From Alteripontixanthobacter maritimus (GTDB taxonomy: Bacteria > Pseudomonadota > Alphaproteobacteria > Sphingomonadales > Sphingomonadaceae), in assembly GCF_003340475.1 (NCBI RefSeq), contig NZ_QBKA01000002.1, positions 1,559,501 to 1,623,500 on the forward strand: 64,000 nucleotides of DNA, given 5' to 3'. Positions 8,831-17,517 of the stretch are shown piece by piece (within the stretch, counting starts at the first letter, position 1; each line of letters starts with the position of its first letter). The position numbers and the translations under genes are program-made. The notes beneath the pieces were generated by a model that was not told the DNA's origin, made no database searches, and was given only the letters and a program-made list of their open reading frames with translations.

Positions 8831-9244
8831 ATGCCATTTCTAGAATCGCTTATCGGACCCGTCGCCTCCCTCATCGACAAGATCATCCCCGACAAGGACG
8901 CGCGGGCCAAGGCAAAGCTGGAACTACTGAAGCTGGAAGGGACGCAGGAACTTCGCCATATCGAGGCCAGGCTGGCAGCGATCGTGGCGGAAGCAAATTC
9001 ACGCGACCCCTGGACCAGCCGGGCGCGTCCCAGCTTCCTCTACGTTATCTATATCATGTTGCTCTGGTCGCTACCGATGGGTGTGCTTGCCGCTTTCAAT
9101 CCCGCCACGGCGAAGGATATCGCGATCGGCATGAACGCTTATCTGAACGGATTGCCCGAACCACTCTATGCATTGTTCGGCACCGGGTATCTCGGTTACA
9201 CGGCCGCGCGCCAGTGGGGCAAGGTCAAGGGGGTGGAGCGATAG
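8831..9244 (+). CDS. Holin of the gene-transfer-agent 3TM type
   Basis: A 137-residue protein resembling the GTA_holin_3TM family, small membrane proteins that permeabilise the inner membrane when gene transfer agents are released. It has an N-terminal amphipathic segment (IGPVASLIDKIIPDKDARAK), a charged helix, and the hallmark DPWTSRARPSFLYVIY leading into hydrophobic helices (about residues 68-87, and weaker ones to 128). GGAG lies 8 bp before the ATG. No portal, capsid, tail or endolysin gene is in the window, so this copy stands alone between tRNA-Pro and aroQ. Family call fairly sure; GTA role inferred. Confidence 0.78.
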   Translation: MPFLESLIGPVASLIDKIIPDKDARAKAKLELLKLEGTQELRHIEARLAAIVAEANSRDPWTSRARPSFLYVIYIMLLWSLPMGVLAAFNPATAKDIAIGMNAYLNGLPEPLYALFGTGYLGYTAARQWGKVKGVER

Positions 9245-9268
9245 GCCGCCCGCCGCTACACCGGGCCG

Positions 9269-9706
9269 ATGTGCAAACCCGTCATCTACGTCCTCAATGG
9301 TCCCAATCTCAATCTGCTGGGGCTGCGCGAGCCGGACATATACGGCTCCGAAACGCTAGATGACATTGCCGGAATGCTGGAGGATCGAGCCCGCGAACTG
9401 GGCGCGGAAATCGAGATGCGGCAGACCAATCATGAAGGAATGCTGGTCGACTGGTTGCACGAGGCGCAGGCCGAAAATGCCGCCGCCGTGTTGCTCAATG
9501 CAGGGGCCTACACCCACACTTCAATCGCTTTGCTCGACGCTATCCGGGCTATCAGGACGCCGGTTGTGGAAGTGCACCTGTCCGATCCCACGACGCGCGA
9601 AGAGTTTCGCCATTTGTCCTATGTCGGCATGGCCGCGGCGGGAACCGTTCAAGGCAAGGGGGCAGCGGGCTATGTCGAGGCTCTGGAACTGTCCCTCTCG
9701 CTGTAA
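9269..9706 (+). CDS. aroQ: Type II 3-dehydroquinate dehydratase
   Basis: A 145-residue type II dehydroquinase, which converts 3-dehydroquinate to 3-dehydroshikimate in the shikimate pathway and normally forms a dodecamer. Visible motifs are VLNGPNLNLLGLREPDIYG with the catalytic Tyr at residue 25, LLNAGAYTHTS (residues 75-85), and the catalytic His103 in VEVHLSDPTTREEF. Length is typical. The order aroQ-accB-accC is conserved in alphaproteobacteria. A 124-bp gap separates it from accB. Confidence 0.96.
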   Translation: MCKPVIYVLNGPNLNLLGLREPDIYGSETLDDIAGMLEDRARELGAEIEMRQTNHEGMLVDWLHEAQAENAAAVLLNAGAYTHTSIALLDAIRAIRTPVVEVHLSDPTTREEFRHLSYVGMAAAGTVQGKGAAGYVEALELSLSL

Positions 9707-9830
9707 TATTTGCGCGCCGCGTGGGCGCGACGGGTCGGAACCGCCGATCGCTTCCGTCAGGTCCGCAGACCCTTGCAAGGCGGGCGCTGGCCGCGCATAG
9801 GCCGGGGTCAAAGCAACCGCAGGGGCTTCC

Positions 9831-10343
9831 ATGGCCGAAACAAAGCGTGCCGCCGGGCGTAAGTCAGGCATGAATGTCGATACGAAACTCGTTCGCGAGC
9901 TGGCCGAGATGCTTGGCGAGACCGGTCTTACCGAAATCGAAGTGGAGGATGGCGACCGTAAGGTTCGCGTCTCGCGCGGGGGCATGACCATGGCCGCACC
10001 GCAACAAATGATGGCCGCGCCAGCGATGGCGTCCGCCGCGCCGCCCGCTCCCGCTGCATCCGATCGGTCCGACGCGGCGCAGGATGCAGGCGATGCGGCA
10101 CAAGATACCGCCGGTGCAATCCCAAGCCCGATGGTCGGAACGGTCTATCTCGCCCCGGAACCCGGCGCGAAGAACTACGTCAATATTGGCGACACCGTGG
10201 CCGAAGGCGACACGCTGGTCATTATCGAGGCGATGAAGGTGATGAACCCGATTGCGGCGGACAAGGCCGGTACGGTCAAGGCCGTGCTGGTCGAAAACGC
10301 ACAGCCGGTCGAATTCGACCAGCCGCTCGTCGTGATCGCCTGA
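9831..10343 (+). CDS. accB: Acetyl-CoA carboxylase biotin carboxyl carrier protein
   Basis: A 170-residue BCCP. The N-terminal domain (residues 14-52) is followed by an Ala/Pro/Met-rich flexible linker (about 53-95) and the biotinyl domain. The biotin attachment motif EAMKVMNP carries the modified lysine at residue 136. It shuttles CO2 from the biotin carboxylase (the next gene) to the carboxyltransferase in the first step of fatty acid synthesis. An internal ATG at residue 14 (MNVDTKL) is a possible alternative start. Confidence 0.96.
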   Translation: MAETKRAAGRKSGMNVDTKLVRELAEMLGETGLTEIEVEDGDRKVRVSRGGMTMAAPQQMMAAPAMASAAPPAPAASDRSDAAQDAGDAAQDTAGAIPSPMVGTVYLAPEPGAKNYVNIGDTVAEGDTLVIIEAMKVMNPIAADKAGTVKAVLVENAQPVEFDQPLVVIA

Positions 10344-10368
10344 ACCGCTACCGCCGGATACCAAACAC

Positions 10369-11718
10369 ATGGGCATTAAACGCATCCTGATCGCCAATCG
10401 CGGCGAAATCGCGCTTCGCATCCACCGCGCGGCGCATGAAATGGGTATCGAGACGGTGGCGGTGCATTCCACCGCCGACGCCGAGGCGATGCATGTGCGG
10501 CTGGCGGATCATGCCGTCTGCATCGGTCCGCCGCCGGCGACCGACAGCTACCTCAACGTTGCCAACATCATTTCCGCTGCCGAAGTTGCTGGCTGCGACG
10601 CAATCCATCCGGGCTATGGCTTCCTGTCCGAAAATGCGGCGTTTGCCGACATCGTCGAAGCGCACGATATCAAGTGGATCGGGCCAAAGCCCGAACATAT
10701 CCGCACCATGGGCGACAAAGTGGAAGCCAAGCGCACGGCGGGCAAGCTAGGCCTGCCGCTGGTCCCGGGCTCCGACGGGGCGATAACCAATCTGAACGAA
10801 GCGCGGGAGCTGTCCAACCAAATCGGCTACCCAGTCCTGGTCAAAGCGGCGAGCGGCGGCGGCGGGCGCGGCATGAAAGTGGTGCCGACCGAAAACGATC
10901 TCGAAAGCGCGCTGAGCCAATGCAAGAACGAGGCGAAGTCTGCGTTTGGCGACGATACCGTCTATATCGAAAAATATCTCGGCAACCCGCGCCATATCGA
11001 ATTCCAGGTGTTCGGCGATGGACGCGGCAAGGCGATCCATCTGGGCGAGCGCGATTGTTCGTTGCAGCGCCGCCACCAGAAGGTTCTGGAAGAGGCCCCC
11101 TCCCCCGTCATCACCCCCGAGGAACGCGACCGCATGGGCGGCATCGTGGCTAGCGCAATGGCCGATATGGGCTATCGCGGCGCGGGTACGATCGAATTCC
11201 TGTGGGAAGACGGTGAATTCTACTTCATCGAAATGAACACTCGCCTGCAGGTCGAACATCCGGTCACCGAAATGATCACCGGGATGGATCTGGTGCGCGA
11301 ACAAATCCGGATCGCCGATGGCAAGGACTTGTCGGTGACGCAGGAGGAAGTCCGCTTCGAAGGCCACGCCATCGAATGCCGGATCAACGCAGAAGACCCC
11401 TTCACCTTCGCCCCAAGCCCCGGTGAAGTCACCGCCTATCATCCGGCCGGCGGCATGCATGTCCGCGTCGATAGCGGCCTTTATGCGGGGTATCGCATAC
11501 CCCCATATTACGATTCCATGATCGCCAAGCTGATAGTTTACGGCAAGACGCGTGAACGGTGCATCATGCGCCTGCGCCGTGCGTTGGACGAGATGGTGGT
11601 TGGCGGTGTGAAATCCTCGATCCCGCTGCATCAGGCCCTGCTCCAGCAAGATGATGTGTTGAGTGGGAACTACACCATCAAATGGCTCGAAGACTGGCTT
11701 GAAACGCGCGACGCATAA
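10369..11718 (+). CDS. accC: Acetyl-CoA carboxylase biotin carboxylase subunit
   Basis: A 449-residue ATP-grasp enzyme that carboxylates the biotin on AccB using ATP and bicarbonate. It opens with the biotin carboxylase signature IKRILIANRGEIALRIHRAA. The ATP-binding glycine-rich loop KAASGGGGRGMKVV lies near residues 159-172, and EMNTRLQVEHPVTE holds the metal and Arg residues of the active site (near 288-301). Length matches E. coli AccC. It lies 25 bp after accB in one operon. Confidence 0.97.
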   Translation: MGIKRILIANRGEIALRIHRAAHEMGIETVAVHSTADAEAMHVRLADHAVCIGPPPATDSYLNVANIISAAEVAGCDAIHPGYGFLSENAAFADIVEAHDIKWIGPKPEHIRTMGDKVEAKRTAGKLGLPLVPGSDGAITNLNEARELSNQIGYPVLVKAASGGGGRGMKVVPTENDLESALSQCKNEAKSAFGDDTVYIEKYLGNPRHIEFQVFGDGRGKAIHLGERDCSLQRRHQKVLEEAPSPVITPEERDRMGGIVASAMADMGYRGAGTIEFLWEDGEFYFIEMNTRLQVEHPVTEMITGMDLVREQIRIADGKDLSVTQEEVRFEGHAIECRINAEDPFTFAPSPGEVTAYHPAGGMHVRVDSGLYAGYRIPPYYDSMIAKLIVYGKTRERCIMRLRRALDEMVVGGVKSSIPLHQALLQQDDVLSGNYTIKWLEDWLETRDA

Positions 11719-11739
11719 TGGCGTTCATCACACGGTGCG

Positions 11740-12969
11740 GTGTTGTTGGCGGACAGTGAACCGGCCAGCTTGACGAGCCCCGCCCGCCTTTCCAAAGCGC
11801 AGGAATACTCGCTTGCCGTGGCCGCTGCCGTGGTGACGGCCAATGCGTATTATATCCACCCTATCATTGGCGATGTGGCCGACCATTTCGGCGTAAGTAC
11901 CGCCGGCATCGGACTGGTCCCCGCGCTGAACCAGCTCGCTCTGGCGGTCGGGATCCTGCTGCTGCTTCCATTGGGGGATCGCTATTCCAACCGTTCGCTG
12001 ACGATTGTCTTTACCATCGGCCAGTGCGCAGGTCTGCTTGCCATGACGCTGGCGCAGAGCTTCACGGTATTTGCCGCCGGATCCACATTGCTGGGGTTCT
12101 TCACCATCGCGCCCTACCTCTTGCCCGCGTATGCATCGAAGCGGGTCGCGCCGGAACGGCTGGGGCACGTTACCGCGATCCTGACGGCCGGTGTAATCTT
12201 CGGCATCTTGGTCGCGCGGGTCGGGGCAGGCGTGATGGCGGAATATTTCGGCTGGCGGTCGGTGTACTGGGCGGCGAGCGCAGCGATGATCGCGATTACA
12301 CTCACCCTTCCGCGTATCATGGAGAAGGGTTCACGGGACAAGAGCGTCAGCAAACTCGCTTACGGTGCATTGCTGGCTTCGCTATTGTCGCTTGTCCGTT
12401 CGCACCGGGAGATCCTGTTGTCGGGCGCAATCCAGGGGATCGGTTTCGGTCAATTCATTGCGCTGTGGCTAGGGTTGGCGTTGCATTTGACCGGACCGGA
12501 TATGGGTTACGGCACCGACGTCGTCGGCTATCTTGCTGGATTTGCCGCAGTCAGCGTCGCGACGACGCCCTATTGGGGCAGGCTGGCGGACCGTATCGGA
12601 CCGCGCAAAGCGCGCGTCGGTTTTTGCGTCGTGCAGACTGCAGGGATCGCGCTGCTCCTGCCGTTCGGTTACAATCTGTGGCTATTGATGATCCCGATCC
12701 TGATTGGCAACATCGTCGGCCCGGCCATCGACGTTACCAGCCGTATGACGTTCCTTTCGCTGGAGCCGGAACTGCGCACCCGCCTGACAACAATCTATAT
12801 CGTATTGATGTTCATCGGCGGCGCTATCGGCAGCATCGCCGGTACCGCCATCTACGACGTGTTTGGCTGGACCGGCGTAGCTTCGACAGTTCTCGCATCT
12901 TGCGTCGCGCTGACAGCGATCGCAGTGCTGGGATACCGGCTGTATGGCGACAGGGACAAAGCCGCTTAA
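11740..12969 (+). CDS. MFS transporter
   Basis: A 409-residue major facilitator with about 12 hydrophobic segments starting near residue 22. The loop between helices 2 and 3 holds LPLGDRYSNRS, a variant of the MFS motif GxxxDRxGRR. Later GRLADRIGPRKAR (near residue 280) is the equivalent loop in the second half. The GTG start at 11740 lies 21 bp after the accC stop, but there is no clear ribosome binding site. Substrate unknown; the NAYYIHPIIGDVA opening resembles drug or sugar efflux members. It converges on the Lrp-type regulator, which may or may not control it. Confidence 0.85.
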   Translation: MLLADSEPASLTSPARLSKAQEYSLAVAAAVVTANAYYIHPIIGDVADHFGVSTAGIGLVPALNQLALAVGILLLLPLGDRYSNRSLTIVFTIGQCAGLLAMTLAQSFTVFAAGSTLLGFFTIAPYLLPAYASKRVAPERLGHVTAILTAGVIFGILVARVGAGVMAEYFGWRSVYWAASAAMIAITLTLPRIMEKGSRDKSVSKLAYGALLASLLSLVRSHREILLSGAIQGIGFGQFIALWLGLALHLTGPDMGYGTDVVGYLAGFAAVSVATTPYWGRLADRIGPRKARVGFCVVQTAGIALLLPFGYNLWLLMIPILIGNIVGPAIDVTSRMTFLSLEPELRTRLTTIYIVLMFIGGAIGSIAGTAIYDVFGWTGVASTVLASCVALTAIAVLGYRLYGDRDKAA

Positions 12970-12985
12970 GTAGCAGCCAGCGAAA

Positions 12986-13450
12986 CTAGCCCAGCGGAAC
13001 GCCGGGTTCATGCTTCGATGTGCGGATGGTCAGCGAGGTTTTCACGCTTGCGACATTGGGCGCGGGCGTCAGTTTGCTGGTCAGGAATTCCTGGAAGCTT
13101 TGCAAGTCGCGGCTGACGATTTTGATGATAAAATCGATCTCGCCGTTCAGCATGTGAACTTCGCGCACTTCCGGCAAGGCGTGCATGTGATCTTCAAATT
13201 CGCGCAGGGCGTCTTCCGCCTGGCTTTTAAGACTGACCATGGCGAACACCGTTATCGCAAAGCCAAGCTTTGATGGGTCCAGATCGGCGTGATAGCCGCG
13301 AATGACGCCGTCTTCCTCCAGCGTGCGAACGCGGCGCAAGCAAGGCGGCGCGGTCAGATCGACGCGGCGCGCCAGTTCGACATTGGTTACCCGCCCCTCG
13401 GCCTGTAATTCTGCCAGCAAATTTCGATCTATATCGTCCAGATTGGCCAT
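12986..13450 (-). CDS. Lrp/AsnC family transcriptional regulator
   Basis: A 154-residue Lrp-type regulator. Residues 1-60 form the HTH (LDDIDRNLLAELQAEGRVTN, then ELARRVDLTAPPCLRRVRTLEE with its recognition helix). Residues 68-145 form the RAM ligand-binding domain, with the LPEVREVHMLNGEIDFIIKI and PAPNVASVKTSLTI segments. Members bind amino acids and act as octamers or dimers, often as feast/famine regulators. The 277 bp upstream hold no gene and probably include its promoter and that of the divergent histidine kinase. Target genes cannot be told from the sequence. Confidence 0.93.
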   Translation of the reverse strand: MANLDDIDRNLLAELQAEGRVTNVELARRVDLTAPPCLRRVRTLEEDGVIRGYHADLDPSKLGFAITVFAMVSLKSQAEDALREFEDHMHALPEVREVHMLNGEIDFIIKIVSRDLQSFQEFLTSKLTPAPNVASVKTSLTIRTSKHEPGVPLG

Positions 13451-13726
13451 GACACACCTGCTTCTTGCGCATTGTCGTTATGGATAAACGCGGGACGGCA
13501 ATGAAAGCGTCCTACGACGGCTCCTACGGCTAATATTATTATTCCTGCCAGCAATTGTCCCGCTTTGCAACGCGTCAGCAACGGCCCGTCCCATGGCTGT
13601 CTAAAACCCCTAAGCAGGTGCTTGCCCAATGGCCTTTCCCAGTCATGTTGCCCCATCAGTTTGCCCGGGCGACACGACGTCCACTTTGCCCTGTGACCTC
13701 TATCTACGGAGCCCGATACCCCGTTC

Positions 13727-15439
13727 ATGCTGTTCGACGACCGCCTTACCACCGTATTGCGCCAGCGCGCCTCGGGTGATCGTGCGGCTCGAACGCAGTA
13801 CCGGCAGTTGCTGGATCTACTCGGCAGTCGCAGTGCCATCCGGGACGATAGCCTGCTGGAAGCGGCGTGGCTGCGGCTTTCAGCGCTTGGCGAGATCATT
13901 CCGGTAAAGGAACGGGCAGCAATCCTGCGCGAACCGGGCCTTCGTATCCGCCGCCCCGAACTGGTGCTGCATCTTGCCGATGGGGAGCCGGAGCTGGCCG
14001 CAGCCGTAATCGAGGCGGCCCGGCTGGCGGAGGATGAGTGGGAACCGCTGGTGCCACGCTTGCCCATCCGCGCACGCGGTTTCTTGCGCCTGCGCCGCGA
14101 TCTGCATCCGGCAACCAACGATCTGCTGGAGCGACTGGGAGTACAGGATCGCGGCCTTCCGGAACCCGTAGCCGAAGCTGCGTCCCGCGCCGCCGCTGCC
14201 GACCAGGTTCGTCCGCCATCGAAGTCCCGCCCCCAACACTCCCCCAAACTTACCCCGCAGCCAACGAAACAGACAGTCTCTATCCCACCGCCGCCACGCG
14301 AAATCAGCGAGATCGGTGCGATCGTGCAGCGGATCGAGGCCTTTCGCCAACAACGCGAGGCCCCCGCGAACGACCACCCCCGCCTGCCGTTGGGCGATCC
14401 GGACACCTTGGCGAGCAACGCGGCCGAACAGGTGCAGCGCTTTGCATTTACCGCCGATCCGAACGGGCGCATCGACTGGGCTGATGATGATGTCGCGCCG
14501 ATGGTGGTGGGCACGCGCCCGCCAGAACTTGCGCCCAACGTCCTGCGCGGCAGGCCCGTACAAGCTGCGACCACGCATATCAGCGGAGCAGATGCGGTGC
14601 ACGGGGCCTGGGTGGTCGATGCAGCCCCGCGCTTCTCTGATCGCGGTGCATTCCTCGGTCATGCGGGGATGTTCCGCCGTCCGTCCGCGCCTGACGAGGC
14701 AGGTGAGGCTCGTGCCGAAGCGGACCGCGTGCGGCAACTGCTCCATGAACTGCGTACGCCGGTCAACGCCATCCAGGGCTTTGCCGAAGTCATCCAGCAG
14801 CAATTGTTCGGCCCTACTCCGCATGAATACCGCGCCCATGCTGCCGCGATTGCCGGCGACGCGGCGCGCATCCTGTCAGGCTTCGAGGAAATGGACCGGC
14901 TCGCCCGGCTGGAAACCAGCGCGCTGGATATCGAGCAAGGGCAGAGCGACCTCGGCAACAGCATCACTGCTATCGCCGCGCAGCTTCGACCAGTGCTGGC
15001 ACAGCGCGACGCCGGAATTGCAGTCCAGTCCGGTGGTATCAGCTCTACCGTCGTGGGAATTGCACCTGCAGAAACCGAGCGATTGGCATGGCGGCTGCTG
15101 GCGACCGTGGCGGGGAAGCTGGCGGCGCGCGAAACGCTCGCTCTGCAGTTCACATCGGATGGTGACCGCAATGTTACCCTCGTCTTCAACCTGCCTGCCT
15201 CTCTGGCGAAGCAGGACGATATTTTTGCCAGCACTGCGCCTGCCGCCAAGCCTGCGCTGAGTGCCGGAATGTTCGGTTCGGGCTTCGCCCTGCGGTTGGC
15301 CCGAGCCGAAGCAAAGGCAGCTGGCGGAACCTTGCAACGCGATGGTAACCGGCTTGAGTTAACGCTGCCCGCTTACACCGGTATGGCAAATGGCGATTCG
15401 GTCAGCAAGCAGGATGAAGCAGGCGAACAGGCGGGGTAG
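13727..15439 (+). CDS. Histidine-kinase-like signalling protein with degenerate ATPase domain
   Basis: A 570-residue soluble protein without membrane segments. The N-terminal 150 residues are helical and repeat-like (LLDLLGSRSAIRDDSLLEAAW and so on). A Pro-rich linker and a possible PAS-like stretch (about 245-305) follow. The H-box QLLHELRTPVNAIQGFAEVI centres on His340, a standard HisKA site. The C-terminal part ends with a G2-like GSGFALRLARAEAKAAGG, but I see no N-box Asn and no DxGxG G1-box, so ATP binding is doubtful. It is followed 57 bp later by the deacetylase. The partner response regulator is not in the window. Confidence 0.82.
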   Translation: MLFDDRLTTVLRQRASGDRAARTQYRQLLDLLGSRSAIRDDSLLEAAWLRLSALGEIIPVKERAAILREPGLRIRRPELVLHLADGEPELAAAVIEAARLAEDEWEPLVPRLPIRARGFLRLRRDLHPATNDLLERLGVQDRGLPEPVAEAASRAAAADQVRPPSKSRPQHSPKLTPQPTKQTVSIPPPPREISEIGAIVQRIEAFRQQREAPANDHPRLPLGDPDTLASNAAEQVQRFAFTADPNGRIDWADDDVAPMVVGTRPPELAPNVLRGRPVQAATTHISGADAVHGAWVVDAAPRFSDRGAFLGHAGMFRRPSAPDEAGEARAEADRVRQLLHELRTPVNAIQGFAEVIQQQLFGPTPHEYRAHAAAIAGDAARILSGFEEMDRLARLETSALDIEQGQSDLGNSITAIAAQLRPVLAQRDAGIAVQSGGISSTVVGIAPAETERLAWRLLATVAGKLAARETLALQFTSDGDRNVTLVFNLPASLAKQDDIFASTAPAAKPALSAGMFGSGFALRLARAEAKAAGGTLQRDGNRLELTLPAYTGMANGDSVSKQDEAGEQAG

Positions 15440-15496
15440 TCTCCGGCTCATATCCGGGCCTTGGAGCCTGCCTGTTTTGCGAAGCAAGGGGGACGT

Positions 15497-16498
15497 ATGG
15501 ACCGCAGCATCATCGACCCACCCGCCGCCGGCAGTGCGGCGCGCTTTCCCGCCAACTTCGGCACACGCTCGCTGTTGACGGTCGATACGGAGGAGGAGTT
15601 CGACTGGAACGCGCCCTTCTCCCGAACCGCTCACAGCCTCGATCATGTACCTCGCATCGCACGCTTCCAGCAATTTTGCGAAGGGATCGGGGTATCGCCT
15701 GTCTACCTTGTCACATGGCCAATCGTTCAATCAGATCTGGCCGTGGATATTATCGGCACAGCGGTAAAGGCAGGCAAGGCGGAGATCGGCATCCAGTTGC
15801 ACCCCTGGGTAAGCCCGCCTTTTGACGAGGATATGTCGGTCGCCAACAGCTTTGCTGGTAATCTTCCCCCAGCGCTGGAAAAGGCGAAGTTCTGCGCCTT
15901 GCGCGATAGTATCGAACAACGGTTCGGGCAGCCGCCGATGATCTACCGTGCCGGTCGCTACGGATTGGGTCCAAAAACGGCGGCGTTGCTGCGCGACACC
16001 GGGATTGCGATCGATACCTCTGTCCGTGCCAATTTCGATTATCGCACTGGCGATGGGCCGGATTATTCCCGGCACCCGCTCGATCCCTATTGGGTGGACG
16101 GACCCGGCAGCCTGCTCGAATTGCCGGTGACCACTGTCTTCGGTGGAATGTTGCGCAAGCAGGGCCGCCACCTGTTTCCGCTACTAGCGCGGCTGCCTAA
16201 GGGACTCGCGATTGCCTCGCGGCTGGGGATGCTGGAGCGTATTGCTTTGACGCCGGAAGGAGTGACCACACAGGAAGCGGCGCAGGGCGTTGATATTGCG
16301 ATCGACGACGGATTGCCGCTGCTCGTGTTCAGTTTCCACAGCCCATCCCTGGCACCGGGCTTCACCCCCTATGTTCGAACCGAGGCCGATCTCGACCGGC
16401 TGTATGACTGGTTTCGCAGCATCTACGACCAGATGGACGCACGCGGAGTTCGCCCCGTTTCGATTGCGGAACTGATGCGAACGGTCGAACAACAATAA
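15497..16498 (+). CDS. Polysaccharide deacetylase family protein
   Basis: A 333-residue NodB-like protein. LLTVDTEEEFDW (residues 25-36) supplies the catalytic acidic residues, and EIGIQLHPWVSPPF (near 98-111) the metal-binding His. YRAGRYGLGPKTAALL (about 151-166) is a later conserved block. No signal peptide is visible, so it probably acts in the cytoplasm or is a structural homologue in exopolysaccharide work. The ATG at 15497 has GGGGGA upstream; the in-frame TTG at 15461 is weaker. It probably shares a transcript with the histidine-kinase gene. Confidence 0.85.
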   Translation: MDRSIIDPPAAGSAARFPANFGTRSLLTVDTEEEFDWNAPFSRTAHSLDHVPRIARFQQFCEGIGVSPVYLVTWPIVQSDLAVDIIGTAVKAGKAEIGIQLHPWVSPPFDEDMSVANSFAGNLPPALEKAKFCALRDSIEQRFGQPPMIYRAGRYGLGPKTAALLRDTGIAIDTSVRANFDYRTGDGPDYSRHPLDPYWVDGPGSLLELPVTTVFGGMLRKQGRHLFPLLARLPKGLAIASRLGMLERIALTPEGVTTQEAAQGVDIAIDDGLPLLVFSFHSPSLAPGFTPYVRTEADLDRLYDWFRSIYDQMDARGVRPVSIAELMRTVEQQ

Positions 16499-16504
16499 AC
16501 GAAA

Positions 16505-16535
16505 TGCGCAAGCATTTGACGACAACGCTTGCGCA
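16505..16535 (+). terminator. Candidate hairpin after the deacetylase gene
   Basis: TGCGCAAGC (16505-16513) and GCTTGCGCA (16527-16535) form a perfect 9-bp stem with a 13-base loop, 6 bp after the deacetylase stop. There is no T-run, so it is either a weak or factor-dependent terminator or an RNA 3'-end stabiliser. Confidence 0.4.
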
Positions 16536-16596
16536 GGCTCGCCGCCGGTTGTAACGCGCCAACTTCGCAGTCGGCGGACCAGATCGGCGGCTGCGG

Positions 16597-16673
16597 GGGC
16601 CCGTAGCTCAGTTGGTTAGAGCTGGCCGCTCATAACGGCTAGGTCGCGGGTTCGAGTCCTGCCGGGCCCACCA
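16597..16673 (+). tRNA. tRNA-Ile2 (anticodon CAT, lysidine type)
   Basis: A 77-nt cloverleaf. GGGCCCG pairs with CGGGCCC (16663-16669), then A and an encoded CCA. The anticodon loop is CTCATAA on a GCCG-type stem, giving CAT. The CCGCTCATAACGG arm and the acceptor sequence match alphaproteobacterial tRNA-Ile that TilS modifies to read AUA. It does not match elongator Met or initiator Met (the latter begins CGCGGGG). The Ile2 assignment is therefore by similarity. It lies 42 bp before tRNA-Pro. Confidence 0.85.
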
Positions 16674-16715
16674 CGCTTGCAAGGGCGTTACGGGCCGTAA
16701 AGGGCGAAAAATAGT

Positions 16716-16795
<80 letters not shown>

Positions 16796-16810
16796 TTCTT
16801 ACATCCCTCG

Positions 16811-17434
16811 TCAGACAGCTTCCATGTTCTGACGGGCGAGCGCCTTCTTCACACCATCATCGGCCTGCATCCGTTCGCGAAACTTCGCGAGTGCCGGATA
16901 GTCGTCGATCTTTAGCGGGGTCAGTTCGATCCATCGGGTGAGCACGTAAAGATAGGCGTCTGCGAAGCTGCGTTTGCCGAGATAATGGTCGCCGCCATTT
17001 TCCTCCAGATTGCCTTCCAGCCGCTCGTAATGCTTGGCCAGCTTTCCGTAGGTCTTCTGCTTCACCGCTTCCTGCGCCGCTTTATCATCGGCGAAGGACT
17101 GTGCCGCGAAATGCGGGCCGTAATCGGCGTGCACTTCCGACGTCATGTAGGACAAAGCCTCCGCTTCGCGGCGACCCAGTTTGGTGTCGCGGGCATAGCT
17201 TTCCTTTCCGTACTCGGCACCCAGCCAGGACAGAATGGCGGACGCTTCGGTCAGGACGTCGCCATCCTCGAACGTGACGGCTGGCACCTTCCCCTTGGGA
17301 TTGATCGCCAGATACTCGTCCTTTTTCTGCTCGCCGTGCTCCATCACTTTCACATCGACCGGCGCGTCGAGCCACGCAATCGCAATATTGGGCGCAAGAG
17401 CGCAGGTTCCGGGCATCGTATAAAGTGTGGGCAT
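16811..17434 (-). CDS. Glutathione S-transferase family protein
   Basis: A 207-residue soluble GST. The thioredoxin-like N-terminal domain begins LYTMPGTCALAPNIAIAW, in which the Ser/Cys-containing turn is typical of beta-class GSTs. NPKGKVPAVTFEDGDVLTEA (near residues 45-64) holds the cis-Pro and the glutathione-binding Glu/Ala. The helical C-terminal domain carries LGKRSFADAYLYVLTRW (the N-capping box). It conjugates glutathione to electrophiles; the substrate is unknown. gshA, which makes the precursor of glutathione, is also in this window. It diverges from the MATE gene. Confidence 0.92.
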   Translation of the reverse strand: MPTLYTMPGTCALAPNIAIAWLDAPVDVKVMEHGEQKKDEYLAINPKGKVPAVTFEDGDVLTEASAILSWLGAEYGKESYARDTKLGRREAEALSYMTSEVHADYGPHFAAQSFADDKAAQEAVKQKTYGKLAKHYERLEGNLEENGGDHYLGKRSFADAYLYVLTRWIELTPLKIDDYPALAKFRERMQADDGVKKALARQNMEAV

Positions 17435-17517
17435 GGTGCGGGTCCTTCGTTTTTACAGCGCGCAATTGTCGGCGCATTCTTGCAATCAAGCTGCGGGACG
17501 GCGAAGCGGTTCCGGCA

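Noticed and set aside
8569-8910. Open frame over tRNA-Pro with [11 protein letters not shown]-like sequence
   Set aside because: This is the well-known false protein made by translating a tRNA gene.
13451-13726. Possible small gene between the Lrp and kinase genes
   Set aside because: Short frames here lack a ribosome binding site and codon pattern; it is best read as a promoter region.
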